Below, one piece after another: positions 32,922 through 41,127 of a stretch of 64,000 nucleotides of DNA. This stretch comes from Desulfonatronospira thiodismutans ASO3-1 (GTDB lineage: Bacteria; Desulfobacterota; Desulfovibrionia; Desulfovibrionales; Desulfonatronovibrionaceae): NCBI RefSeq assembly GCF_000174435.1, contig NZ_ACJN02000001.1:1167658-1231657 (forward strand). The letters are read 5' to 3'. The translations under genes were made by a program, and so were the position numbers. The notes beneath the pieces are model-generated. The model was not told where the DNA came from. It saw only the letters and a list, made by a program, of their open reading frames with translations, and did no database searches. Numbering within the stretch: the stretch's first letter is position 1; every line of letters starts with the position of its first letter.

Positions 32922-32958
32922 ATCTTCACACCTCGCGCTTGACGCGATGTGTAAAGAT
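32922..32958. repeat. REP unit directly upstream of the RAYT gene
   Basis: A well-formed palindrome: outer arms ATCTTCACA / TGTAAAGAT, inner CGCG / CGCG, loop CTTGA. It ends 17 bp before the transposase start. Confidence 0.9.
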
Positions 32959-32975
32959 GTGGCAGTTATTTTGAT

Positions 32976-33908
32976 GTGAAGTACAGCGACAAAAGGTTCT
33001 GCGGAAATGAACAGCGGATTTTCAGGGCCAGGTACAAGATCACTGAGCCCGGGGTTATCTCCCATGTCACCCAGCGTGCAGCAGGCAAAGAGCCGCTGTT
33101 TATTGATGATACTGATTATCTGACCATGCTGATGCTGCTAAAGGAAAGCGTGGAAAAGTTTGATCTGCGCTATTATGCCTTGAGTCTTATGTCTAATCAC
33201 ATACATATTTTGCTGGAACCCCGGGAAAATAATCTGCCTGAAGCAATGCGCTCCATATTTTCAAGGTATGCAGCCAAATTCAATACAAAGTACCAGCGAA
33301 AGGGTCATCTTTTCGGTGGACCTTACCGTCAGTCAGTATGCCTGGACAATACTTATCTGCTCACAGCTTCACTATACATCCACCTGAATCCTGTCCGCGC
33401 CGGTATAGTGGATAAGACGGATGCATACAGATGGTCCTCGGCATCATTGTATTGTAATGAATCCGATGTGGAATCCTTTGTTGACCCCGGGGTTGTATTG
33501 CGCCTGGTTCATGACCAGGAACCCGAAGCCCGAAAGAATTACTGCCGAATGCTTGAGCAGGCCCACGGGCATGAGCCGGAAAACGCTCTTGAGCATGAGG
33601 GGGCTATTGAAAAATTCTGTATCCGCCTGTCTCAAATTTTTCCAAGGTTGTTTAAAAAGCTGGGCAAAAAAACCGAAAATACAGAAAAGTACCTTGGATG
33701 CAATGCATCTATGCTGGATCTGACCCGGCTTGATCAGGCCATTGAAAATACCGACTTCAGCCGTTCCTGGTCCATGGAAAGCAGGAAGGCCAAGAAGTAT
33801 ATAGTGGAACAATTATTGGCCAGGGGATTTAAGAAGACCGAGATAGCCGGGCGGTTGGGGATTTCACGCATGTCAGTATACAATATTCTCAATTCTCATT
33901 GTGATTAA
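32976..33908 (+). CDS. REP-associated tyrosine transposase (RAYT, Y1/HUH type)
   Basis: The 310-residue protein has the Y1_Tnp core: ITEPGVISHVTQRAAGKEPLF, the metal-binding SNHIHILLEP motif (HUH-like) near residue 75, then KGHLFGGPYRQSVC and SLYIHLNPVRAGIV with the presumed catalytic tyrosine. The C-terminal 60 residues carry an added helix-turn-helix (GFKKTEIAGRLGISRMSVYNIL). RAYTs are single-strand nucleases that act on REP hairpins. GTG 32976 is the start because the frame closes upstream at 32954. REP units lie 17 bp before and 9 bp after it, so this is the likely source of the REP family here. Intact. Confidence 0.9.
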   Translation: MKYSDKRFCGNEQRIFRARYKITEPGVISHVTQRAAGKEPLFIDDTDYLTMLMLLKESVEKFDLRYYALSLMSNHIHILLEPRENNLPEAMRSIFSRYAAKFNTKYQRKGHLFGGPYRQSVCLDNTYLLTASLYIHLNPVRAGIVDKTDAYRWSSASLYCNESDVESFVDPGVVLRLVHDQEPEARKNYCRMLEQAHGHEPENALEHEGAIEKFCIRLSQIFPRLFKKLGKKTENTEKYLGCNASMLDLTRLDQAIENTDFSRSWSMESRKAKKYIVEQLLARGFKKTEIAGRLGISRMSVYNILNSHCD

Positions 33909-33917
33909 CAGACAAAC

Positions 33918-33992
33918 ATCTTTACACTTCGCGCTTGACGCAATTTGTAAAGATGATGTTTACATTTCGCGCTTGACGCAAAGTGTGAAGAT
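33918..33992. repeat. REP doublet directly downstream of the RAYT gene
   Basis: Two same-orientation units 38 bp apart, starting 9 bp after the transposase stop. The palindromes are slightly degenerate (CGCAATTTG and CGCAAAGTG right arms). Confidence 0.9.
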
Positions 33993-34044
33993 ATCATGAG
34001 TATAAAAAGTTGGTTTACAATGTTAGTCCACAGGAGTACATGCC

Positions 34045-34275
34045 ATGATGGTCAATGTTCATGAAGCAAAAACCAATTTTTCGAACCTGTTGGAAATGGC
34101 TCACGCAGGACAGGAAATCATCCTGGCCAAGTCTGGAAAACCCTATGCCCTTTTGACTCCTCTTCCTTCAGGTGGGGTGGCTCAGCGCAAGCCCGGACGG
34201 CTGCCTGGCAAGGTTACGGAATCCTTTTTTGAACCTTTGCCAGAAGAAGAAATTGCCGCCTGGGAGAGGACGTGA
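34045..34275 (+). CDS. Phd/YefM-type antitoxin
   Basis: The 76-residue product starts MMVNVHEAKTNFSNLLEMAH and contains the GQEIILAKSGKPYALLTP loop, the Phd/YefM fold, then a proline/acidic tail that would bind a toxin. Its TGA overlaps a GTG start of a vapC gene, but that toxin gene is broken. If expressed it is an antitoxin without a functional partner here. Confidence 0.85.
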   Translation: MMVNVHEAKTNFSNLLEMAHAGQEIILAKSGKPYALLTPLPSGGVAQRKPGRLPGKVTESFFEPLPEEEIAAWERT

Positions 34276-34560
34276 AGCTCTTGCTGGACACCCACGCCCT
34301 GTTGTGATGGTTTACTGATGACCTTAGCAATGTTTTAAAAAAGTCCATATCAGGCAGTCTGTTCAAAAATTCCAAGTGCAAGGAGCAAAAAAAGTTCAAG
34401 GTCGCAGCGTATTAATCCATACGTAAGAGTTTGAACTTTTTTTAGCGACGCAGCAATTGGGAGATTTTCAACAGACTGCTAGACTTTCAGTGCAGGCCAG
34501 GGAGGTCACTGCTGATCAAAATAACTCGATTTTTGTCAGCGCAGCCAACGCACATGGGGG
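34272..34560 (+). pseudogene. vapC toxin gene broken by a stop codon and a MITE
   Basis: The start VKLLLDTHALL (PIN Asp present) is followed by TGA where VapC has Trp, then WFTDDLSNVLKK. A 126-bp palindromic element interrupts the frame at 34354; after it the reading resumes as LSVQAREVTADQNNSIFVSAANAH, the next VapC strand. Nothing recognisable follows. The gene is dead twice over. Confidence 0.75.
34354..34479. repeat. 126-bp palindromic MITE inside vapC
   Basis: The ends GCAGTCTGTT / AACAGACTGC are inverted, and a second inverted pair (AAAAAAAGTTCAA / TTGAACTTTTTTT-like) lies inside, so nearly the whole element can fold as one hairpin. No clear target duplication is seen. Confidence 0.75.
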
Positions 34561-34976
34561 TCACTAAAAAACGGGGTGAAAAAATCATTGACAGGCGGGG
34601 CAGTGCTGTAACTTATTTACATCTGCACAATAAATGGCCCAGGGTACTATCTCCGAATCAGGAAATAAAAAGGACTGCGTATGACCTACCCTTCAGGTCA
34701 AAGACTTGAAAAAAACGGGAACTGTGGGGATGATTGTGTTGCCTACCTGTGAGCAGGCTTGCCGGAAGGGAAATATTCCTCGTTCTTCGTTAACCAGGGA
34801 CCAAGGGAAGAGGGTTCAGGTGAGCAGCCCATGCCTGATCAGCGGATTGCTCTTGACAACGCAATTGCATTTATCATAATAGTTATGTTGCATTTATTAA
34901 TATAAATACATTGCAAGTACTTATCCAAGATAATTGCAATCGTTGATCTTAATGTTTCTGACTTTATGAGGCTGGT
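34561..34976. other. Gene-free stretch before the second DUF4143 gene
   Basis: No gene is supported in these 416 bases. They include a short TTCTTCGTT-type repeat (about 34780-34795) and an AT-rich segment (34855-34940) that may hold the promoter of the next gene. Confidence 0.45.
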
Positions 34977-36215
34977 ATGCGCTATCACTCAAGAGTGGTG
35001 GACTGCGAATTGCGGCAGCGTCTGTCATCCACTGGCGCCGTGGTCATTGAAGGGCCGAAAGCCTGCGGAAAAACGGCTACTGGCCGTAACCTGGCCGCCA
35101 GTGAAGTATTGCTTGATGTCGATGAAAATGCCCGTCAGGCTGTAGCCATTGACCCTCGCCTGGTGTTGGCGGGCGATACCCCGCGTCTTATTGATGAATG
35201 GCAGATTGAACCAGCCATCTGGAATCATATCCGGCGTGCGGTTGACGAGCGTGGCCAGCCTGGCCAGTTCATCCTGACCGGTTCCGCCGTACCTGTAGAT
35301 GATATCACCCGACATACCGGGGCCGGGCGCTTGACGCGGCTGCGACTCCGTCCCATGACGCTGTTTGAGCTTGGACAAAGCACAGGAGCCCTGTCACTGG
35401 CGGACTTGTTGAATGGTAATCGATCTGCCTGCCGCGACTCCGGATTGACAATTCAGGATTTGGTTGAATTGCTAGCCGTGGGTGGTTGGCCGGGACATCT
35501 GCGTCTGACCTCAAGGCAAGCCCTGCGGGCCAACCGGGACTACCTGGAGGAAATCAGACGGGTAGACATCAGCCATGTGGACGGGGTTCGCCGTGATCCG
35601 GATAAAGTCGGCCGACTGCTGCGCTCCCTGGCCCGCAATATCGGAACCTATGCGTCCGCAACCGGCATGGCCGAGGATATCGGCGGCATTACTGTACAGA
35701 CTGTGCTTGAGTATCTGGCCAGTCTGGAACGTCTGATGATCATGGAGGATCAGCCGGCCTGGACGCCGCATTTACGTTCACGGTCACGGCTGAGAAGCAT
35801 GCCCAGACGCCAATTCGTGGATCCTTCCCTGGCGGTGGCGGCATTGCGGACATCCCCGGAAGGATTGCTGAAGGATATGAACTTGCTGGGCTTTCTGTTT
35901 GAATCGCTGGTTGTACGTGATCTGCGGGTTTACGCCCAGGCCATGGATGCCCAGGTATTGCAATACCGTGACAATACGGGACTGGAAGTGGATGCCGTGA
36001 TTCATTGCGCTGATGGTCGCTGGGGTGCTTTTGAAATAAAACTCGGGCCAGGAATGGCAGAGCAGGGAGCCACCTCTTTATTGAAGTTTGCTGAGCGCGT
36101 GGATACCGAAAAGTGCGGCTCGCCATCCTTACTGGCGGTAATCACTGGTACTGGTTATGGATATTTTCGCGACGACGGTGTAGCGGTGATCCCTATCACC
36201 GCCTTAAAACCGTAA
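34977..36215 (+). CDS. AAA-type ATPase with DUF4143 C-terminal domain
   Basis: The 412-residue product has Walker A EGPKACGKTA (residues 24-33), a Walker B PRLIDEWQIEPAIW, sensor FILTGSAVP and, toward the C-terminus, LGFLFESLVVRDLRVYAQ with TGLEVDAVIHCADGRWGAFEIKL, the DUF4143 PD-(D/E)xK-like part. It belongs to a different branch from the paralogue at 28403 (about the same layout, little identity). Function unknown. It marks the boundary of the mobile island: core genes follow from 36.4 kb. Confidence 0.88.
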   Translation: MRYHSRVVDCELRQRLSSTGAVVIEGPKACGKTATGRNLAASEVLLDVDENARQAVAIDPRLVLAGDTPRLIDEWQIEPAIWNHIRRAVDERGQPGQFILTGSAVPVDDITRHTGAGRLTRLRLRPMTLFELGQSTGALSLADLLNGNRSACRDSGLTIQDLVELLAVGGWPGHLRLTSRQALRANRDYLEEIRRVDISHVDGVRRDPDKVGRLLRSLARNIGTYASATGMAEDIGGITVQTVLEYLASLERLMIMEDQPAWTPHLRSRSRLRSMPRRQFVDPSLAVAALRTSPEGLLKDMNLLGFLFESLVVRDLRVYAQAMDAQVLQYRDNTGLEVDAVIHCADGRWGAFEIKLGPGMAEQGATSLLKFAERVDTEKCGSPSLLAVITGTGYGYFRDDGVAVIPITALKP

Positions 36216-36439
36216 TAATGGCACGTCAGGCTGACGAAAAAAACGGATGCAGCTTTTTTCTCAGCCAATACCGGCCATTCCAAACAAAAATCCTCCAAGC
36301 AACTTTTTCTTCCCTGAATCACCGCTACGGTGGAATCCATACTGGATATCTGAACTCCGGCTTAGTTTTTATTGATGTTTTTGTTTTCTACAGATAGTCT
36401 GGTTGGTGATTTTTGTAATGAACAACCTACCGGAGCAAT

Positions 36440-37348
36440 ATGAGCAGGCAGCATACAGATATCATCCAGAGCATTCTTGATACCATAAACCAGGGTCTTC
36501 TGGACAAACCCTTTGAAATCCGGCTGGCCCTGGCCTCATTTCTTGCCGGCGGGCATCTGCTCATCCAGGATATACCTGGGGTGGGCAAAACCACCCTGGC
36601 TCTGAGCATGGCCAGGACCCTTGGCTTAGATTTCGCCCGCATCCAGATGACCAGCGACATGCTCCCCGGAGACGTCCTGGGTGTATCCATGTTTGACCCC
36701 CGGACAAACGAATTTTGCTTCCACCCGGGTCCCATATTTCACTCCATTGTCCTGGCCGACGAGATCAACCGCTCCTCCCCCCGCACCCAGTCGGCCCTGC
36801 TGGAAGCCATGGCTGAAAAACAGGTCTCAGCAGACGGCCGCACCTATCCCCTGCCGGAGGCCTTTCTGGTCATAGCCACCCAGAATCCCCTGGAGGAACA
36901 CGGCGTAAACCCTCTTCCCAACAGCCAGATGGACCGGTTCATGATGAGCATCACCCTGGGCTACCCCGGTCCCGGCTCGGAAAAGGACATGCTCACCAAG
37001 GGGGCAACAGTCCCGGACTTTGAGGCCGTGGTCAGCCAGGAGGAGCTTTTGTCCCTGAGGCAGTCCTGCAAAGACGTTTTCTTAAGCGATGAAATCGCCC
37101 GGATGATTTTGGAGCTGACCCATGCCACCCGGGACCATGCGGAAGTGAAAACAGGTCTTTCCCCCAGGGGCATGCTGGCCCTGAAGTCCTCGGCCCAGGC
37201 CTGGGCCATGCTGGAACAAAGAGACTACATCATCCCGCAGGACCTGTTCAATACCGCCTACAGCGTCATGATCCACAGGCTGAGCCTGGACCCGGGCAAG
37301 GACAGGGACCTGCTGGTAAGAAAGATAATCCATGAAACATGGGGATAA
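36440..37348 (+). CDS. MoxR-family AAA+ ATPase
   Basis: The 302-residue protein shows the MoxR signature: Walker A PGVGKTT (46-52), LADEINRSSPRTQSALLEAM as Walker B and beyond, ATQNPLEEHGVNPLPNSQMDRF as the sensor loop, and TGLSPRGMLALKSSAQAWA in the C-terminal lid. MoxR ATPases act as chaperone-like partners of vWA/DUF58 proteins, and here the DUF58 gene overlaps it by 17 bp. A GGAG precedes the ATG. Possible -35/-10 (TTGATG, 17 bp, TAGTCT) lie just upstream. Confidence 0.92.
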   Translation: MSRQHTDIIQSILDTINQGLLDKPFEIRLALASFLAGGHLLIQDIPGVGKTTLALSMARTLGLDFARIQMTSDMLPGDVLGVSMFDPRTNEFCFHPGPIFHSIVLADEINRSSPRTQSALLEAMAEKQVSADGRTYPLPEAFLVIATQNPLEEHGVNPLPNSQMDRFMMSITLGYPGPGSEKDMLTKGATVPDFEAVVSQEELLSLRQSCKDVFLSDEIARMILELTHATRDHAEVKTGLSPRGMLALKSSAQAWAMLEQRDYIIPQDLFNTAYSVMIHRLSLDPGKDRDLLVRKIIHETWG

Positions 37349-38273
37349 CCGCAGAAAAAAAAGGATCAGGTCCAGGCTCAGCTTTTCAGGCTGGATGTAT
37401 GTGCTTCTCTGCCTCCTGGTGGGCATGGCCGCTGTAAACAGCAACAACAACGTCCTCTTTCTCATTACCTCTTTGCTCTTGAGCCTGCTGTTTCTGTCGG
37501 GACTCATCGCCCTGTACAATGTTTCCGGCCTGCGGGTACAGGCCGTGGGCAGGGACATCCTCACCTCAAACGAGCCGGGCACCATAATGCTGCGGATCCA
37601 GAACACAAAGCGTTTTCCCGCCCTGGTCCTGCAGGCGGGACTGGAAGACCAGCGCGCCCTGCTGCCGGTGATCGGACCCGGCCGGCACAAAGATATCTTC
37701 ATCTCCTGGACTCCCCCTTTCCGGGGACAGCCGCCGCTGCCTCCGGTGAGGCTGGCCTCCTCCTTTCCCTTTGGTTTCGTCCTGCGCGGCGGCCTGTTTG
37801 ATCCGGGAAAAGGCCCTGTTGTGGCCCCGGGACCCCTGGGCGCTTCAGCCCGGAGCCTCATGGCCCGGGAGCAGCCCCGCAGCCATACTTTCCGCACTCA
37901 GGGCAGCGCGGAGTGGCAGGGCATAAGAAGGTACCGCCCGGGCGAGTCCAGGGCGGCCATTGTCTGGCGGCGTCTGGACTGGAGCATGCCGGCCATGGGC
38001 ATGGATATCTCCCGCTGGCCGGCTCACAGCTTTTCGTCAGAGCACGCAGCATCACTGGTCATGGACTGGGAGGACCCGGCCTATGCCCACCTGGACACGG
38101 AAAAAAGACTGGCCCTTTTCAGAAGCATCCTGGACCGTGCCCTGCAGGAGTACAGCCCCTGGGAGCTCAGGCTGCCAGGCCGGCAAATTTCCGGACACCC
38201 CGGGGCCGACCCCTTTTACGCCCTGCAGGCCCTGGCCCTGATGGAGCCTTTGCCGGGGCAGGAGGCAGGCTGA
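37332..38273 (+). CDS. DUF58-domain membrane protein
   Basis: The 313-residue product has two N-terminal transmembrane helices (about residues 15-62, YVLLCLLVGMAAVNSNNN then FLITSLLLSLLFLSGLIAL) and a DUF58 region with the marker GSAEWQGIRRYRPGESRAAIVWRRLDWS. DUF58 proteins work with MoxR ATPases and a transglutaminase partner, in a membrane complex of uncertain function. The gene overlaps moxR by 17 bp and is 1 bp from tgpA, a standard three-gene operon. Confidence 0.9.
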   Translation: MKHGDNRRKKRIRSRLSFSGWMYVLLCLLVGMAAVNSNNNVLFLITSLLLSLLFLSGLIALYNVSGLRVQAVGRDILTSNEPGTIMLRIQNTKRFPALVLQAGLEDQRALLPVIGPGRHKDIFISWTPPFRGQPPLPPVRLASSFPFGFVLRGGLFDPGKGPVVAPGPLGASARSLMAREQPRSHTFRTQGSAEWQGIRRYRPGESRAAIVWRRLDWSMPAMGMDISRWPAHSFSSEHAASLVMDWEDPAYAHLDTEKRLALFRSILDRALQEYSPWELRLPGRQISGHPGADPFYALQALALMEPLPGQEAG

Positions 38274-38274
38274 A

Positions 38275-40359
38275 ATGTCCTCAGAGCATACAGGATTCAG
38301 GCTCAGACTTCTCTCTCCCCTGCTTGGCATCAGCGCCGGCTCCTACGTTGTGCTTTCCCTGAATACCATACTGGCCCCCTGGGTGGCCCTTTTCTGGACT
38401 GTATCCTGCGTCCTGGCCTTTGCCGCCTATTACCGGGGAAGAAAAGAGGTCTTTTCCTACCGCTTCAGGCTCATCACCGTCCTTCTTTTGGTATGCTTGG
38501 CTGTTGCCGCCCACTGGCCCCAGGGATGGCAGTATGTCCTGGCCCAGGCCCTGGTGGTCATGCTGGGCATCAAGCTCATGGAACTTAGAACCCAGCGCGA
38601 CGCATTTCAGTTCTGCGGGCTGGGGGTCCTGGGCCTGGCAGCAGCCTCCCTGGTCAGATTCGACCTGGGTTTCGGAGGGCTTATCCTGCTTTTTTTCTTC
38701 CTGGGCCTGGTGTTGATCCTGTGGCAGCATGTCCTGGACCATACCCCGGACAGGGCCTACCGTGACTCCCCTGGCTGGGGCTTTGCCTCCGGACTGGTTG
38801 TTTTCGCCCTTTTTCTGACGGTTTTGACCATTATCCTGGGTCTTGTGGTTTTTTTCGCCTTCCCCAGAAACATAAGCCCCGCCCTGAACCTGGGAGAAGG
38901 AATGCAGACCCACCTTACAGGATTCAGCCAAGAGATGAGCCCGGGAAGCGTAAGTGAGATCGTTGCTTCCAACCGCATCGCCTTTCGAGCCGTCATCGAG
39001 GACCCTGTAGACCCCAGCCGCCTTTACTGGCGCGGGGCTGTTCTGTGGGAAACCGACGGGGAGAAATGGACCCGGGGTACTCCCCACGACTTCCAGACCA
39101 ACCCGGTAACGGCCTCGTCTCTGGATCACGGCCTCATCAGGCAGTCCATCACTTTAAATCCCGGCACAACTGAGCACCTTTTCGGGCTTTATTTTCCCCA
39201 GAGGGTTCTGGATGTCTCGCCGGTCAACTACAACCGGGACGGTACAATAAAAAAAGATGAACCCGTTGAGACGGCCATAAGGTACCGGGTCCTGTCCAGG
39301 GCAGGCGACTCAGGCCCCCTCACCACCCGGGAGTCCAAGAGCGCCCTGGCCGTGCCCGAGGACCTGGACCAGGAAGTAGTAAGCCTGGGAAAAATGTTTC
39401 AGGACCGGGATCAGGACGTCTGGGAAACCGCCCAGGAAATCATGTTTTATTTTGGAACCCAGGGATTCGAGTACAGTCTGAGCGCCCCGGAAGAATTTGA
39501 ACAGGGACAGAGCCTCAAGGATTTTCTGCTGCGCACCAGGACCGGATACTGCGAGCTTTATGCCTCTGCTGCCGCAGTTCTCATGCGCATAAATGATATT
39601 CCGGCCAGAGTGGTGGTGGGATTCTGGGGCGGAGAATTCAACCCGGTGGGGGAATACTGGGTGGTGCGGGACAGCATGGCCCATGCCTGGGTGGAGGCCT
39701 GGTTCCAGGGGCGTGGATGGGTGCTTCTGGACCCCACCAGGATGCTTGAGCACACCGGCATGGAGGAACCAGGGGATGATGCAGCTGCGGCCCGGGAAGA
39801 GGACGGCCCGCAACAGGTCATGAGCCCGGGGCCTGCAACGCTGGACTGGCTGAGATGGCAGTGGACCAATGCCATAATCGACCTGACCCTGGCCCGGCAG
39901 GTGCGCATGTGGAGGTCTGTCAGCTCCGGCATCCAGGATACCTGGTCTGGACTCAGCTTGCCGGACCTGCCCCGGTCCTGGAGCAGGCCGGACAATGGTA
40001 AGCTTCTCCTGGCCGCTGCAGCCGCGATTGCCGGACTGGCCCTGCTGCTCCTGCGCATATATTATCCAGCCGGAGACCAGGCAAAGCGTCTCAGGCAAAA
40101 GGCCTGGAAAAGGCTCGCCCGCAAGACCCCTGGACGTCACCATCTGCAAAGACCGGGCAGCGAACAGCAGGTATGGCGGTGGTGGGAAGAAAACCGCCCG
40201 GACATGGCCGCAGAGTTAAAAAGCCTTTATCATGCTCAGAGATACGGGCCTTCCCCAGACCTGGAAAAAGACCGCCGGCTCAAGACCCTGCTGGCCGGGC
40301 GCTTACCATGTGCTTACAAACAAAAAAAGGGCTATGGAACTAAATCCATAACCCCTTGA
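38275..40359 (+). CDS. tgpA: TgpA-like transglutaminase with membrane domain
   Basis: The 694-residue protein has about six N-terminal transmembrane helices (DUF3488, residues 15-200), a periplasmic transglutaminase-like domain with Cys in RTGYCELYASAAAVL, His in MAHAWVEAWF and Asp in WVLLDPT (the Cys-His-Asp triad), one more helix near residue 575, and a short cytoplasmic DUF4129-like tail. TgpA homologues are periplasmic and essential in Pseudomonas aeruginosa. The last 39 bp of the gene also form the terminator of the opposite tRNA gene. Confidence 0.9.
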   Translation: MSSEHTGFRLRLLSPLLGISAGSYVVLSLNTILAPWVALFWTVSCVLAFAAYYRGRKEVFSYRFRLITVLLLVCLAVAAHWPQGWQYVLAQALVVMLGIKLMELRTQRDAFQFCGLGVLGLAAASLVRFDLGFGGLILLFFFLGLVLILWQHVLDHTPDRAYRDSPGWGFASGLVVFALFLTVLTIILGLVVFFAFPRNISPALNLGEGMQTHLTGFSQEMSPGSVSEIVASNRIAFRAVIEDPVDPSRLYWRGAVLWETDGEKWTRGTPHDFQTNPVTASSLDHGLIRQSITLNPGTTEHLFGLYFPQRVLDVSPVNYNRDGTIKKDEPVETAIRYRVLSRAGDSGPLTTRESKSALAVPEDLDQEVVSLGKMFQDRDQDVWETAQEIMFYFGTQGFEYSLSAPEEFEQGQSLKDFLLRTRTGYCELYASAAAVLMRINDIPARVVVGFWGGEFNPVGEYWVVRDSMAHAWVEAWFQGRGWVLLDPTRMLEHTGMEEPGDDAAAAREEDGPQQVMSPGPATLDWLRWQWTNAIIDLTLARQVRMWRSVSSGIQDTWSGLSLPDLPRSWSRPDNGKLLLAAAAAIAGLALLLLRIYYPAGDQAKRLRQKAWKRLARKTPGRHHLQRPGSEQQVWRWWEENRPDMAAELKSLYHAQRYGPSPDLEKDRRLKTLLAGRLPCAYKQKKGYGTKSITP
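40321..40356 (-). terminator. Terminator of tRNA-Arg, within the end of tgpA
   Basis: On the minus strand GGGGTTATGGA / TCCATAGCCC form a stem with a 6-nt loop, followed by seven T. The sequence is at the same time the last codons of tgpA on the plus strand. Confidence 0.75.
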
Positions 40360-40364
40360 AATCA

Positions 40365-40442
40365 TGGTGCCCCCGCCAAGATTCGAACTTGGGCTAACCA
40401 GGATTAGGAATCCTGTGCTCTATCCTGCTGAGCTACGGGGGC
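40365..40442 (-). tRNA. tRNA-Arg (anticodon CCU)
   Basis: On the minus strand the acceptor GCCCCCG pairs with CGGGGGC, the D arm is GCTC...GAGC, the anticodon stem-loop CAGGA-TTCCTAA-TCCTG gives anticodon CCU (codon AGG), the T arm is CCAAG-TTCGAAT-CTTGG, and CCA is encoded. The gene is 78 nt and reads toward tgpA. Confidence 0.95.
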
Positions 40443-41127
40443 GGGTATTTGCGGCAGGCAGATGTGGTGGGGACTTTTTTGGTAATGCAACACCTTTGAT
40501 GCAGTCAAAAAATCATATTGATCAACTGGCCAAAAACCCGTCTGCCTGAAGAAAGAAAATTATCTCAAATTCAAAAAATGTCAACCGTGCCTTTCATGTA
40601 ACTGCAAAAACCTTCTGGCTCAACCTTCATGCTCTTGGTGTCCTTCCACGGTTAAATATCTTCTGGCTGAAAAAAACCATGGCAACAGTTCAGCACACTT
40701 TGTGTCCGCTCTTATCCCAAAGCGGGCTACGCCCGCAACCCAATAAAGAAAAGAGCTATTTGACAGGATTAACAGGATTAAGAGATTGATTAAGAGAAAA
40801 CCATTTTTGTCCTGGCCGGAAGCCAGACCAAAAGGTAATCACTCGCCTTTGGCGATGGCTAATGCAATCTGCGGCTTCCGGCCGCTGATTGCTTATCCTG
40901 TCAATCCTGTTAATCCTGTCTAAGTTTCTTGTTTTTTATGACAGGGTTTCAGGAGTAAGTCTAAAAATCATCCGGGCTGATAAAAAACCTTCATCCCCCC
41001 TCTTGCCTAGTGAATTACCGAGATGTAGTAGAGGGATGTTCTATTTGCCGTTTAATGAAGGTCTGCCTGATAAGCATTTCTTCCCGGTCGGCAGATGGGC
41101 GAAATTTTTATCACAGGTAATAAACAA
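40443..41127. repeat. Intergenic repeats, inverted copy of the 8.2-kb family
   Basis: There is no gene. Between about 40716 and 40925 the minus-strand version of the GACAGGATTAACAGGATTAA / TTTTTGTCCTGGCC...GGCTTCCGG family occurs, starting with the GCGGGCTACGCCCGC hairpin (40722-40736). A short TTCATGCTCTTGGTGTCCTT phrase lies at about 40627. The promoter of the potassium channel must be in 40.93-41.12 kb but is not obvious. Confidence 0.6.
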
